Shown: positions 47,320 to 56,241 of the stretch, piece after piece | How positions within the stretch are numbered: position 1 is the stretch's first letter | Layout: each line of letters starts with the position of its first letter | DNA from: Streptomyces tailanensis | Lineage (GTDB): Bacteria > Actinomycetota > Actinomycetes > Streptomycetales > Streptomycetaceae | DNA: 56,856 nucleotides | Assembly: GCF_008386495.1 (NCBI RefSeq) | Contig: NZ_VTHJ01000064.1 | Coordinates: forward strand, 1 to 56,856 | Direction of reading: 5' to 3' | The notes under the pieces: generated by a model | Seen by the model: only the letters and a program-made list of their open reading frames with translations | Databases searched by the model: none | Told to the model about the DNA's origin: nothing | Program-made: the position numbers and the translations under genes

Positions 47320-48573
47320 GTGGAGTCCCGCGTGCCCGACGCATCGACCGCGCAACAGTTGCACGACCCCCAAGTCGCCCAGGAATCAAGGGTGTTCAGC
47401 CCTGCCGCCGTCGTCGCCTCCTGCGTGGGCTTCGTGCTCATCGGTGTGCTCCAGGCGCTCTACGGCCCCGCGATCCCGGCGTTCCGCGAGGAGTTCGGGC
47501 TGTCGCCATCGGCCGCCGGACTCGGGCTGAGCGCGCACTTCGTCGGCGGGGTCGCCGGGGTGCTGCTCTTCGACCGGCTCTACGGCCGCATCGGCAACCG
47601 GGCGATCCTCGGCGCCTCGTATCTGCTGATGGCCCTCGGCGCGGCCGGCTTCGCGCTCGCGCCGAACTGGCCCGTCGGCCTCGCCGCCGCCCTGCTCGCC
47701 GGACTCGGCTTCGGTGGCATCGACTACGGCCTCAACCAGCTCTTCGCCGTCGGCTTCGGCGACCGCTCGACCGCCATGCTGAACATCCTCAACGCCCACT
47801 TCGGCATCGGCGCGATCCTCGGCCCCGCCCTGATCGCCACGGTCGGCGCCGAGCACTACCCGGCGGTCTTCCTCGCCTTCGCCGCCGCCAACCTGCCGCT
47901 GCTGCTGTGCCTGCGCGGCGTACGCGACCGGGCACCCATGGCCGTGTCCGACACATCCGACGCCTCCGGCGCCCAGAGCGGCGGGTCGTCGGCCCGCGGT
48001 CGCAGCCTGACCTCCGTGCTCGCCGTGTTCGTCATCCTCTATGTGCTGCACGTGGGCATCGAGGCAGGGGTCGGCGGCTGGGAGCCCACCCACCTGGAGA
48101 CGGTCGGGTACGGCGCCGGGGCCGCCGCCACGGCCACGTCCGTGTACTGGCTGATGATGACCGTCGGCCGCTTCCTGGTCGCCCCCATCGCCCTGCGATA
48201 CTCGGCCCGGACGATCATCGCCGTGTCCTGTGCGGGCATGACCGTCTGTCTGCTGCTCGCCTCGGTCCCCTGGCTCGCCCCGTACGCGTACGCCGGTGTC
48301 GGGCTCTTCATCGCCCCGATCTTCCCCACCGGCCTGCCCTGGCTGAACGCGGCCGCACCCCGGGCCCGCCGCGCCGGAGCGCTCGTCATCGCCGCGTCCA
48401 TGGTCGGGGGAGTGGCCGCCGGCCCCGCGCTCGGCAAGGCCATCGAGTGGTCCGGCGTCCGCGCGGTGCCGCTGCTGCTGTGCGCGGTCTCGGCGCTGTG
48501 CCTGCTGGCCACGCTGTGGCTGATCCGCGCGACCCGCTCCGACTCCGACCAACCTTCCGCACCCGCCCGTTGA
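47320..48573 (+). CDS. Major facilitator superfamily transporter
   Basis: A 417-residue permease with about 12 membrane segments, beginning AAVVASCVGFVLIGVLQALYGPAIPAFREEFGLSPSAAGLGLSAHFVGGVAGVLLFDRLYGRIGNR. The RLYGRIGNR loop is the MFS A-like motif. A cytoplasmic Ser/Gly linker (VSDTSDASGAQSGGSSARGRS) separates two six-helix halves. It precedes the GH35 gene by 26 bases and probably imports the oligosaccharide or sugar that enzyme works on. Start is unclear: GTG 47320 or 47332. AAGGAG lies ideally before an ATG at 47312, but that ATG is in another frame. Confidence 0.83.
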   Translation: MESRVPDASTAQQLHDPQVAQESRVFSPAAVVASCVGFVLIGVLQALYGPAIPAFREEFGLSPSAAGLGLSAHFVGGVAGVLLFDRLYGRIGNRAILGASYLLMALGAAGFALAPNWPVGLAAALLAGLGFGGIDYGLNQLFAVGFGDRSTAMLNILNAHFGIGAILGPALIATVGAEHYPAVFLAFAAANLPLLLCLRGVRDRAPMAVSDTSDASGAQSGGSSARGRSLTSVLAVFVILYVLHVGIEAGVGGWEPTHLETVGYGAGAAATATSVYWLMMTVGRFLVAPIALRYSARTIIAVSCAGMTVCLLLASVPWLAPYAYAGVGLFIAPIFPTGLPWLNAAAPRARRAGALVIAASMVGGVAAGPALGKAIEWSGVRAVPLLLCAVSALCLLATLWLIRATRSDSDQPSAPAR

Positions 48574-48599
48574 GTCGTATCGACCGAAGGGACCCCCCC

Positions 48600-50381
48600 T
48601 TGCCCACCCCCGCCCTCACCACCTCCTCCGACGGTTTCCTGCTCCACGGTGAGCCCTTCCGGATCATCTCCGGCGCGATGCACTACTTCCGGATCCACCC
48701 CGACCTGTGGGCCGACCGGCTGGGCAAGGCCCGGCTGATGGGTCTGAACACCGTGGAGACGTACGTCCCCTGGAACCTCCACCAGCCCGATCCGGACAGC
48801 CCCCTCGTCCTCGACGGCCTGCTCGACCTGCCCCGCTATCTGGGCCTCGCCCGGGACGAGGGCCTGCACGTCCTGCTGCGCCCCGGCCCGTACATCTGCG
48901 CCGAGTGGGACGGCGGCGGTCTGCCCTCCTGGCTCACCACGGACCCCGACATCCGGCTCCGCTCCAGCGACCTCCGCTTCACCGGCGCCCTCGACCGCTA
49001 CCTCGACATCCTGCTGCCCCCGCTGCTGCCGCACATGGCCGCGAACGGCGGATCGGTCATCGCCGTGCAGGTGGAGAACGAGTACGGGGCGTACGGCGAC
49101 GACACCGCGTATCTCAAGCATGTGCACCAGGCGCTGCGTTCGCGTGGTGTCGAGGAGTTGCTGTTCACCTGTGACCAGGCGGGGTCGGGCCACCATCTGG
49201 CGGCCGGGAGCCTGCCCGGGGTCCTGTCCACCGCCACCTTCGGCGGCAGGATCGAGGAATCCCTGGCGGCGCTGCGGGCCCACCAGCCGGAAGGACCGCT
49301 GATGTGCTCGGAGTTCTGGATCGGCTGGTTCGACCACTGGGGCGAGGAGCACCACGTACGGGACGCGGCGAACGCCGCCGCCGACCTCGACAAGCTCCTG
49401 GCCGCCGGCGCCTCCGTCAACATCTACATGTTCCACGGCGGCACCAACTTCGGCTTCACCAACGGCGCCAACCACGACCAGTGCTACGCGCCCATCGTCA
49501 CCTCCTACGACTACGACGCCGCCCTCACCGAGTCCGGCGACCCCGGCCCGAAATACCACGCCTTCCGCGAGGTGATCGCCCGCCACGCCCCGGTGCCGGA
49601 GGAGCCGGTCCCGGCGCCCATGCCCAAACTGTCGGGCATCACCGTCGAGTTGGACCGCCGGGCGCCCCTCCTGCCGTACGCGACGAGCACGAGCACCACC
49701 GAGCCGGTCGCACACACCGAACACCCCGTCACGATGGAGGAGTTGGGGCAGCGCTCCGGATACGTCCTGTACCGCACCACCCTCCCCGAAGCGGGCGACG
49801 GCCTCCTCCACTTCGCCGGGGGTGTCGGCGACCGCGCCCAGGTCTTCGTGGACGGCGCCCCCGTCGGCGTACTGGAACGCGAACGCCACGACGAGACCCT
49901 GCCCCTGCGCGTCCCGCGGCCCGGCGCCACGCTGGAGGTGCTGGTCGAGAACATGGGCGGCGTCAACTACGGCCCCCGCATCGGCGCCCCCAAGGGCCTG
50001 CTCGGCCCGGTCACCTTCAACGGCACCGCCCTGCACGGCTGGGACACCCACCGGCTGCCCCTGGCCGACCTGTCCGCCGTCCCGTTCGCCCCGGCCGACC
50101 CGGCCCCGGTCAACGTGCCCGCCTTCCACCACGGCACCTTCGACGTCGACACCCCCGCCGACACCTTCCTCTCCCTGCCCGGCTGGACCAAGGGCCAGGC
50201 CTGGATCAACGGCTTCCACCTCGGCCGCTACTGGAACCGGGGCCCGCAGCGCACCCTGTACGTCCCCGCCCCCGTCCTGCGCCCCGGCGCCAACGACCTG
50301 ATCCTGCTGGAACTCAACGCCACGACCAGCGCCCGCGCCGAGCTCACGGACACGCCGGACCTGGGCCCGGTGAAGCCCTGA
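48600..50381 (+). CDS. GH35 beta-galactosidase
   Basis: A 593-residue cytoplasmic glycosidase. The N-terminal TIM barrel has FLLHGEPFRIISGAMHYFRIHPDLWADRL, NTVETYVPWNLHQPD, VLLRPGPYICAEWDGGGLPSWL, the acid/base Glu159 (VQVENEYGAYG) and the nucleophile Glu238 (LMCSEFWIGWFDHWGE). MFHGGTNFGFTNGAN and SYDYDAALTESG complete the domain. C-terminal beta-sandwich domains follow, including MGGVNYGPRIGAPKGLLGPV and WTKGQAWINGFHLGRYW. No signal peptide, so it acts on imported sugars. The start is TTG 48600 behind GAAGGGA. It is cotranscribed with the MFS gene and the stop overlaps the next (broken) gene start. Confidence 0.92.
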   Translation: MPTPALTTSSDGFLLHGEPFRIISGAMHYFRIHPDLWADRLGKARLMGLNTVETYVPWNLHQPDPDSPLVLDGLLDLPRYLGLARDEGLHVLLRPGPYICAEWDGGGLPSWLTTDPDIRLRSSDLRFTGALDRYLDILLPPLLPHMAANGGSVIAVQVENEYGAYGDDTAYLKHVHQALRSRGVEELLFTCDQAGSGHHLAAGSLPGVLSTATFGGRIEESLAALRAHQPEGPLMCSEFWIGWFDHWGEEHHVRDAANAAADLDKLLAAGASVNIYMFHGGTNFGFTNGANHDQCYAPIVTSYDYDAALTESGDPGPKYHAFREVIARHAPVPEEPVPAPMPKLSGITVELDRRAPLLPYATSTSTTEPVAHTEHPVTMEELGQRSGYVLYRTTLPEAGDGLLHFAGGVGDRAQVFVDGAPVGVLERERHDETLPLRVPRPGATLEVLVENMGGVNYGPRIGAPKGLLGPVTFNGTALHGWDTHRLPLADLSAVPFAPADPAPVNVPAFHHGTFDVDTPADTFLSLPGWTKGQAWINGFHLGRYWNRGPQRTLYVPAPVLRPGANDLILLELNATTSARAELTDTPDLGPVKP

Positions 50382-50560
50382 TGGCAGCCCCGTACCGCTT
50401 GCGCGTCCCGGAACCCCGCCGCGCCGTCACTGAGCGGGCATCTGCCCTTCGCCGACGCCCCGGGCGTGCCCGACCCCATCGAGGTCAACAGCCGCTGGCT
50501 GACCCGGGGCGGCCGACCGTTTGGTTCCCGTCTCCGGCGAGCTCCACTACACCGTTCCTA
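50381..50560 (+). pseudogene. 5' fragment of a second beta-galactosidase-like glycosidase
   Basis: The ATG overlaps the GH35 stop, so this was the next gene of the operon. Pieces in shifted frames read LSGHLPFADAPGVPDPIEVNSRWLTRGGRPF and, after an extra G, VPVSGELHYTVP. This is the start of a GH35/GH42-like enzyme (usual form GRPFVPVSGELHYSRVPR). There are at least two frame changes, and the gene stops abruptly at about 50560 where the TnpB-like element begins. The remainder is absent from the other side of the element, so it was deleted. Confidence 0.65.
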
Positions 50561-52253
50561 GCGTTGTTGGCCGGTGTAGGCCGAATCAACGCGCTGGTTG
50601 CACCCCGAACGGTCTTGAGTGCGGGGAACAGCACGAGCTGGTCACTTCGGCTCCAGCAGGTCTTGCCGCCCTCGTGGGGTGTGCCTGTGGTCCTAGGGGG
50701 CCTGGGCACACATGCGGTCTGGCCGGTAGCTCTCCGCTGTCCGATCCTCCGGTCGGAAGCGGTCACACCTGGCCGACGCCGGATTTGTTGTCCCAGGCCG
50801 CGTCTGCCGATTGCCACCGCGGCCGCGTGATGCCGGGTGACAGTGGTCTTTGGTTGATTGTCGAGGGGTGCTCGCCAATGTAGGGCGCCCCAGCGTGAGG
50901 TGTAGGCCGGGTCCACGGCGACCACGACCAGCCCTCGGTGGTAGGCCATGCCGCGCAGCCGATCCCGGAACTCGCGGTCGGGATACCGGCCACCGTGCGG
51001 CGGAAGACCTTGCCGCGTCGGCCACGTCCCATCGTTTCCCGGCCCGTCTGCCGCGCGTCGGTGAAGCCCAGGTTCTCGACCGCGATCCCGGCGCAGTCGT
51101 GTGTCCTGGCGATCCCGATCAGCGAGGTGACAGCGGCCCGCAGTCTGCCGTCACGCCGCGATGCGCTCCCGGTCAACTCCAGCGGCACCGTGATGGGTTC
51201 GCCGACCGGATTGCCGTGCGGATCGAGCACATGTGCGGCGGTGGGGGTCCCCCCCCCGCGCGAGCGAAGCCGAGCGTGGGGGAGATCGGCGTTCAGATCG
51301 ACCGCGAGCATGCGGCCGCCTGCCGCCCGGATCTCCTGCGGAGACGGCACCATGGCCTTCGCTGACGACCACGAAGCCTCGAGGTACCAGCGGCCGCGTA
51401 TCGGGTCGTGCACGATGTCGTAGCGGACGGCCTGGTTCGCGCAGGCGCGGTCGAGCCACTCCTGCCTGCGGTGATGGAAAGTGACGGTGCAGGCCAGCCG
51501 GTAGCGGCCGCGTGGTGCGTTCGCGAGATGCCTGAGTGATTCGGGAAGCACGATCGTCACGCCGCCGTCCGCCGGGTCCACCGTGATGGTGTAGTTCCCG
51601 TGCGGGGCCCCGGACTCGCCGTCAGCAGTGAGGAACAGCCTGGCCGCGTCCCACCGCTTGCGCCAGTGCTCGGCCGTGAGCTGGGCGTCGGCCAGGTTGT
51701 GCCGTGTCTTCGCCAGACGGCGGCCTCCCACCACGACGGACGGCCGTCCTTCGGCGATGTGCTGCTCGACCACGGCAAGACGGGCTTTGAGTGCTTGGAG
51801 GCGGCGATGCTTCTGGAAGCGTTCGCCCCGGTCCTGGTAGCCGCGTACGCGGCCGGTACGCTGCCCGCACGGCACCGCGAGGCGACGGGCGATCTTCTCG
51901 ATGGCGTGGCGGAGTGCGGCACGCTCGTCGTACAGGCATCGCATGCTGAGCTGGTATTGGTCCTCACTGGCGCGGGTCATCGCCCCTGCCCAGCGCGACG
52001 ACGACACCGCCGTCAGCTTCTTCTTCCGCTCGGCCCGCCGGTTGTCCTTCATCGGTACCGGGCCGATCGCAACGCGCTCAGCGAGATCCACCCGCTGATG
52101 ACGGCCGAGGTGCTGCCCGACCAGGGTGAGGACCTTCTCGTCCGTTACATCGACACGCAGCCGGTCCCGGATCCGAGCACCCGAGGGTGCGGCCACGGTG
52201 AACGGGGGCGCGATCGTGCGTAACGCACGCTTCCTCCCGTGCTGACGGGCCAC
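50485..52253 (-). pseudogene. TnpB-related (IS1341-type) protein gene, frameshifted
   Basis: A lone TnpB-like gene without tnpA. From GTG 52253 (GAGAGGGGGG upstream) the frame includes KKLTAVSSSRWAGAMTRASEDQYQ, RRLAKTRHNLADAQL, the first RuvC aspartate (MLAVDLNADL) and the glutamate (GIAVENLGFTDARQTGRE). At about 50990 a missing base moves the end into another frame, which reads MAYHRGLVVVAVDPAYTSRWGALHW with the last RuvC aspartate. It runs on to 50485, its last codons lying over the broken glycosidase. A GC-rich repeat (51241-51285) adds about 14 residues directly after the first catalytic aspartate. Probably inactive. It separates the GH35 operon from its LacI gene. Confidence 0.74.
51241..51285. 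repeat. GC-rich Streptomyces-type repeat, copy B, inside the TnpB-like gene
   Basis: Homologous, in reverse orientation, to the repeat at 13974-14016: both share CGAGCGAAGCCGAG and the outer CCCCCAC/GTGGGGG arms. On the coding strand it adds LPHARLRSRGGGTPT right after LNAD of the first RuvC motif, without breaking the frame. Confidence 0.7.
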
Positions 52254-52506
52254 TGGCCCCCCTCTCCAGTTCATTGCGAACTCAGCTGCCATCAGCGATC
52301 ACGCGTTCCCGGTACGTGCGGGATCCTGGTAACCGGCCCTCGTTCACTCTGACGGGGGACGCGTGAGCGCGCCGTGACAACAACCAGACAGCAGTTGCCG
52401 ACCGGTCATGTACTGCTCGCCGAGCCCTCCCACGCCGCCCGGCCTATCCTGTGGCCCTGCCAGGTGGAACAGGACCGCCGGGACGATTCTGAAGGAAGCA
52501 GCCGCC

Positions 52507-53607
52507 ATGCCCGGAAGTGCCACGAACGGCACCACGGCCGGACGTACCGGAGGAAGCAGGTCGACCACCGGCAGCCGCAGCCGCCGGAACTTCGCCGGCT
52601 CCCGCCCGGTGATGGACGACGTCGCCCGCCTGGCCGGTGTGTCCAAGCAGACTGTCTCCCGGGTGCTCAACGACAACCCGGCGGTGCGGGCGGAGACCCG
52701 GGAGGCCGTGTTGGAGGCGATGCGGACGCTCGGCTACCGGCCGAGCCGGAGCGCGCGTTCGCTGGCCAGTGGGCGGACGCGGATGCTCGGGGTGATCTCC
52801 TTCGACGCGGCGCGTTACGGCCCCGCCTCCACCCTCACCGCGATCAACACAGCGGCCCAGGAGGCGGGCTACCTGGTGAGTTCCATCGCCCTCGACACGG
52901 CGGACCGGGACACGGTCGTCGAGGCCGTGGACCGGCTCTCGGCCGAGGGCGCGGACGGGATCATCGCCATCGCCCCCCAGCGCCCGGTCGCCACCGCACT
53001 CGCCCAGGCCCGCCCCGACACCCCCCTGGTGATGATGGACAACGGCCTGGGCGACGGCACGCCCGTCGTCTCCTCGGACTTCCGGGCGGGGGCGCGGCTG
53101 GCCACGGAGCATCTGCTGCGTCTCGGGCATCCCACCGTCTGGCACATCGCAGGCCCCACCGGCTGGACCTCCGCCGACCGCCGCGCCGCGAGCTGGCGCG
53201 AGACCCTCACCGACGCCGGCGCACCCCTCCACGAACCCCTCGTCGGCGACTGGAGCGCCGACTCCGGCTACGAACTGGGCCGGCGGCTCGCGGCCGACCC
53301 GGACGTCACCGCCGTCTTCGTCTCCAACGACCAGATGGCCCTCGGCCTGCTGCGCGCCCTGCACGAGGCCGGCCGCCGGGTGCCGGACGACGTCAGCGTG
53401 GTCGGCTACGACGACATTCCGGAGGCCGCGCATCTGCTGCCGCCGCTGACGACGGTCCGGACCGACTTCTCCGAGATCGGAACGCGGTCGCTGCGCTTGC
53501 TTGTGGCGCAGTTGGACGACCCGGGGGGTACGGGTGACTCTCTGTCGAAGGACGCGATCATCCCTGTTGAGCTCATCGTTCGTGACAGTACGGGGCCGGT
53601 GCGGTAG
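52507..53607 (+). CDS. LacI-family transcriptional regulator
   Basis: A 366-residue repressor. The DNA-binding helix-turn-helix plus hinge is VMDDVARLAGVSKQTVSRVLNDNPAVRAETREAVLEAMRTLGYRPSRSARSLASGRT. The ligand-binding periplasmic-protein-like domain follows (MLGVISFDAARYGPASTLTAINTAAQEAGY, GIIAIAPQRPV, VVSSDFRAGARLATEHLLRLGH, VFVSNDQMALGLLRALHEAGRRVPDDVSVVGYDDIPEA). ATG 52507 follows GAAGGAAG. It most likely controls the MFS/GH35 operon through the palindrome at 47280. The two were separated by the TnpB-like element. Confidence 0.91.
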   Translation: MPGSATNGTTAGRTGGSRSTTGSRSRRNFAGSRPVMDDVARLAGVSKQTVSRVLNDNPAVRAETREAVLEAMRTLGYRPSRSARSLASGRTRMLGVISFDAARYGPASTLTAINTAAQEAGYLVSSIALDTADRDTVVEAVDRLSAEGADGIIAIAPQRPVATALAQARPDTPLVMMDNGLGDGTPVVSSDFRAGARLATEHLLRLGHPTVWHIAGPTGWTSADRRAASWRETLTDAGAPLHEPLVGDWSADSGYELGRRLAADPDVTAVFVSNDQMALGLLRALHEAGRRVPDDVSVVGYDDIPEAAHLLPPLTTVRTDFSEIGTRSLRLLVAQLDDPGGTGDSLSKDAIIPVELIVRDSTGPVR

Positions 53608-53652
53608 TTCGTGCGCCGTTGGGGGTGCCGAGATGGGGGTTCGGGCGTCTGC

Positions 53653-53706
53653 GGCTGTGTCGTGGCTGGTCGCGCCCACGCGGCGGAGCCGCACATCGAC
53701 ACAGCC
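53653..53706. repeat. Intergenic REP-like inverted repeat
   Basis: GGCTGTGTCG (53653-53662) and CGACACAGCC (53697-53706) are perfectly complementary and enclose GTGGCTGGTCGC, also found at 29388. The sequence is of the short intergenic repeat kind common in Streptomyces. It is followed by another small hairpin, GCGCCCC-TTAC-GGGGCGC. Confidence 0.55.
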
Positions 53707-53730
53707 CCGCGCCCCTTACGGGGCGCCCCC

Positions 53731-53766
53731 TGGCCCGGCGCCGAGTGGTTGACGGGCGCCGGGCCA
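53731..53766. terminator. Hairpin between convergent lacI and methyltransferase genes
   Basis: TGGCCCGGCGCC / GGCGCCGGGCCA, a perfect 12-bp stem with a 12-base loop, lies 20 bases after the methyltransferase stop on the minus strand. It is followed on the plus strand by AAAGG. Confidence 0.65.
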
Positions 53767-53785
53767 AAGGAGAAGTCGTCCTACG

Positions 53786-54616
53786 TCACGGCTTTCTTGC
53801 GATCGCTCCGTACATCGCGATGTCCTCGTCGCGGATGTTCTGCTCGCCCGTGCCGTCCGGGTGCCACTTGTGGACCTGGACGATGCCGGGCTCGACGAGT
53901 TCCAGGCCCTCGAAGAACTCGTGGGCCTCGTCGATCGTGCGCAGCCGCATCGGCATGTCGCGGGCCGCGTACTCGCGGGCGACCCGGCCAACCTCCTCCG
54001 GGGCGAACTCGGCGGTGCCGATGGTCATCGCCAGGTAGCTGCCGGAGGGGAGGGGTTCGAGGAGGCGGCGGACGATGCCGACCGCGTCGTCCTCGTCCAG
54101 GACGAAGTGGACGATCGCGATCACGGTCAGCGCGACCGGCTTGCCCAGGTCGAGCGTGTCCCGGAACTCGGCCGAGCCGAGGATGGCCTCCGGGTCCTGG
54201 AAGTCGGCCTCGATGTACGCCGTCTTCCCCTCCGGCGTGCTGGACAGCAGGCCCTGGGAGAGGGTGAGGACGATCGGGTCGTTGTCGACGTAGACGACCC
54301 GGGACTCCGGCGCCACCGACTGGGCGATCTCGTGGAGGTTGGGGGAGGTCGGGATGCCGGTGCCGATGTCCAGGAACTGGCGCATCCCGCCCTTCTCGGC
54401 GAGCCAGCGCACGGCACGGTTCATCCAGTCGCGGTTGGCGCGCATGTGGACCGGCAGGGCCGGCCACTCCTGCGCCATCGCGTCACCGGCCTCCTTGTCG
54501 GCCGGGTAGTAGTCCTTGCCGCCGAGGATGTAGTCGTAGATGCGCGCGGAGTGCGCGTGCTCGGTGTCGATCCGGTCGGCCGGCCATCCGTTGTCGGGCA
54601 AAGCCGCCCCTCCCAT
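53786..54616 (-). CDS. SAM-dependent methyltransferase (DUF574 type)
   Basis: A 276-residue protein of the actinobacteria-enriched DUF574 methyltransferase family, of which Streptomyces have many copies. Family starts are clear: DTEHAHSARIYDYILGGKDYYPADKEAGD. The SAM-binding motif I is QFLDIGTGIPTSPNLHEIAQ and motif II RVVYVDNDPIVL, then IVHFVLDEDDAVGIVRRLLEPLPSGSYLAMT. It ends DIAMYGAIARKP, a little variable. Substrates in the family are unknown. ATG 54616 is used; the ribosome site is weak. It is cytoplasmic and stands alone. Confidence 0.88.
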   Translation of the reverse strand: MGGAALPDNGWPADRIDTEHAHSARIYDYILGGKDYYPADKEAGDAMAQEWPALPVHMRANRDWMNRAVRWLAEKGGMRQFLDIGTGIPTSPNLHEIAQSVAPESRVVYVDNDPIVLTLSQGLLSSTPEGKTAYIEADFQDPEAILGSAEFRDTLDLGKPVALTVIAIVHFVLDEDDAVGIVRRLLEPLPSGSYLAMTIGTAEFAPEEVGRVAREYAARDMPMRLRTIDEAHEFFEGLELVEPGIVQVHKWHPDGTGEQNIRDEDIAMYGAIARKP

Positions 54617-54722
54617 CAAGTCGTCTGTCCAGGTGCACGGTCGGATAAAGCCAGGGGTTCAGAAATCGGGAACCCGGGGTTCAAGCAGGGTGGTACGTCA
54701 ACGAGGCGTGGCAGCAAGGGAG

Positions 54723-54983
54723 TCAGAGCAGGAAGTCGGCTTCGCCCGCCTTCACGCCGGTCAGAAAGCTGGTCATCTCACGGTGGGTGAAGAGCAGCGC
54801 GGGGCCGTCGGGATCGGTGGACTGGCGTACGGCGACCCGGCCGTCGGCGAGCTTCTTCACCTCCACGCAGGCACCGCCCGCGTCGTCGCTCCACGGCCGG
54901 CGCCAGTCCTGGGCGCCGAGGTCACGGGCGGGCATGCCGTTGCGGACGTCGTTGTGTACTCCGTTGGATATGTGGTGGTGCAC
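54723..54983 (-). CDS. DUF397 domain-containing protein
   Basis: An 86-residue protein of the DUF397 family, normally encoded next to WhiJ-like regulators in Streptomyces. The domain is visible as WRRPWSDDAGGACVEVKKLADGRVAVRQSTDPDGPALLFTHREMTSFLTGVKAGEADFLL. GTG 54983 is one base after the upstream gene's stop and has AAGGAG eight bases before it, inside the HTH gene. The pair is coupled. DUF397 proteins are thought to antagonise the partner HTH regulator. Confidence 0.86.
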   Translation of the reverse strand: MHHHISNGVHNDVRNGMPARDLGAQDWRRPWSDDAGGACVEVKKLADGRVAVRQSTDPDGPALLFTHREMTSFLTGVKAGEADFLL

Positions 54984-54984
54984 G

Positions 54985-55860
54985 TCAGAGCTCCTTGCGT
55001 ATCGCACCGAGGAGAGCCTCGGTCTTGCGGGCGGGCGCCGACTGGGCGCCCAACCGGTCCAGGGCCTCGCGGTAGACGACGACGTCGTCCCCCTTGTCGA
55101 GGTACACGGCACCCACCAGACCGTTGAGGTAGACGATGTCCGGCAATTCGGGTGCCCTGAACCGGAAGAGATGGAACGCACCGGCCCGCATCGCCGGATG
55201 CGGGCCGTTGTGAAAGGGCATGAGCTGGACCGTCACATGCGGCAGCCGGTTCTGCTCGATCAGATGGTCGATCTGTGCGCGCATCACGTCCGGTCCGCCG
55301 ACCGGCCACCTGAGCACCGTCTCGTCCATGACGACCCAGAGCCGCGGCGGCTGCTCACGGGTGAGGAGCTCCTGGCGCCGCATGCGCAGTGCCACCCGGC
55401 GTTCGGTGTCCTCGGTCGCCGCGTGCGGGTTGCCGGCGCTGAGCAGGGCGCGCGCGTACTCCTCGGTCTGGAGCAGGCCGTGCACGAACTGCGGCTCGTA
55501 CGCGCGGATCTGGAGCGCCGCCTGCTCCAGGCTGAGGTAGGCGGCGAACCAGTCGGGCAGGACGTCGCGGTAGGTGTGCCACCAGCCACGTTTGTTGGCC
55601 TCGCGGACCGACTTGAGGAAGGTCTCGATCTCCTGCTGGTCACGGACGCCGTAGACCTGGAGCAGTTTCTCGACATCCGGCAGGCGGAGCCGGGCGACCT
55701 TGGCGGCCTCCATCCGGCGGATCGTGGAGTGGCTCACCCCGATCGCCTCGCCCGCCTGCTCGAAGGTGAGCCCGGCGCGGGTGCGCAGCTCCTCCAGCTG
55801 TCTGCCGAGGATCATGCGCAGCACGGAGGGGGCACCGCCCCAGTCGGTCTCCGCGGCCAC
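54985..55860 (-). CDS. Helix-turn-helix regulator with DUF5753 (Scr1/WhiJ-like)
   Basis: A 291-residue regulator. The XRE helix-turn-helix is LGRQLEELRTRAGLTFEQAGEAIGVSHSTIRRMEAAK, then the DUF5753 ligand-like domain (LPDWFAAYLSLEQAALQIRAYEPQFVHGLLQTEEYARALL, WVVMDETVLRWPVGGPDVMRAQIDHL, VTVQLMPFHNGPHPAMRAGAFHLFRF). GTG 55860 is preceded by GGGGAGGTGGGC. It forms a cassette with the DUF397 gene and the divergent ATP-binding gene, as in the developmental WhiJ and AbaA loci. Its operator is probably in the divergent intergenic region. Confidence 0.89.
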   Translation of the reverse strand: MAAETDWGGAPSVLRMILGRQLEELRTRAGLTFEQAGEAIGVSHSTIRRMEAAKVARLRLPDVEKLLQVYGVRDQQEIETFLKSVREANKRGWWHTYRDVLPDWFAAYLSLEQAALQIRAYEPQFVHGLLQTEEYARALLSAGNPHAATEDTERRVALRMRRQELLTREQPPRLWVVMDETVLRWPVGGPDVMRAQIDHLIEQNRLPHVTVQLMPFHNGPHPAMRAGAFHLFRFRAPELPDIVYLNGLVGAVYLDKGDDVVVYREALDRLGAQSAPARKTEALLGAIRKEL

Positions 55861-56241
55861 GCCCACCTCCCCTCCTCGCACGAGTCAGAGGTCCTGCCGA
55901 ACGTCCTCGTGCCGCTTGCGCGCTTTGTTGCATGCCCTGCGCGTTGTTGAGCGAGTCGCTTCGAGATCGCAGTCTCGCACGATCTTGGCGAGAACGGAGG
56001 CATCCTGCGTCCGACGAATTGCAAATTTCAACTTGCCGGTTGCGAGGTGTTGTTGGCGGATGCCACAGTGGACGTACCGTCACGGCTTCGGCGAACGCTG
56101 AGGCCGCGCGGCCAGGTTGGGGGAGATGTGACCGCAACTCAGCGCTGTTCGCCGCGAGTTGCACGACGCTCGCGGCGAATGGCGAGACGGCCCTGGCACC
56201 GGCCACCACCGGTGCGAAGAGCCCACGAAAGGCATACGGCG
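55861..56241. promoter_or_regulatory. Divergent intergenic region of the WhiJ/AbaA-like trio
   Basis: A 381-base region without a supported gene; open frames here use atypical codons. It should hold both divergent promoters. Between 56020 and 56050 TTGC appears repeatedly (ATTGCAAATTT, ACTTGCCGG, GTTGCGAGG), an AT-richer patch that is a plausible regulator site. I cannot define the promoters with confidence. Confidence 0.35.

Noticed and set aside
48039..50219. Minus-strand open frame of 726 codons opposite the GH35 gene.
   Set aside because: Antisense shadow of GH35 and MFS coding sequence, with Val/Gly/Glu/Arg repeats typical of complementary GC-rich codons.
52344..52676. Minus-strand frame of 110 codons upstream of the LacI gene.
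   Set aside because: It overlaps the LacI start antisense and has no ribosome site or recognisable feature.
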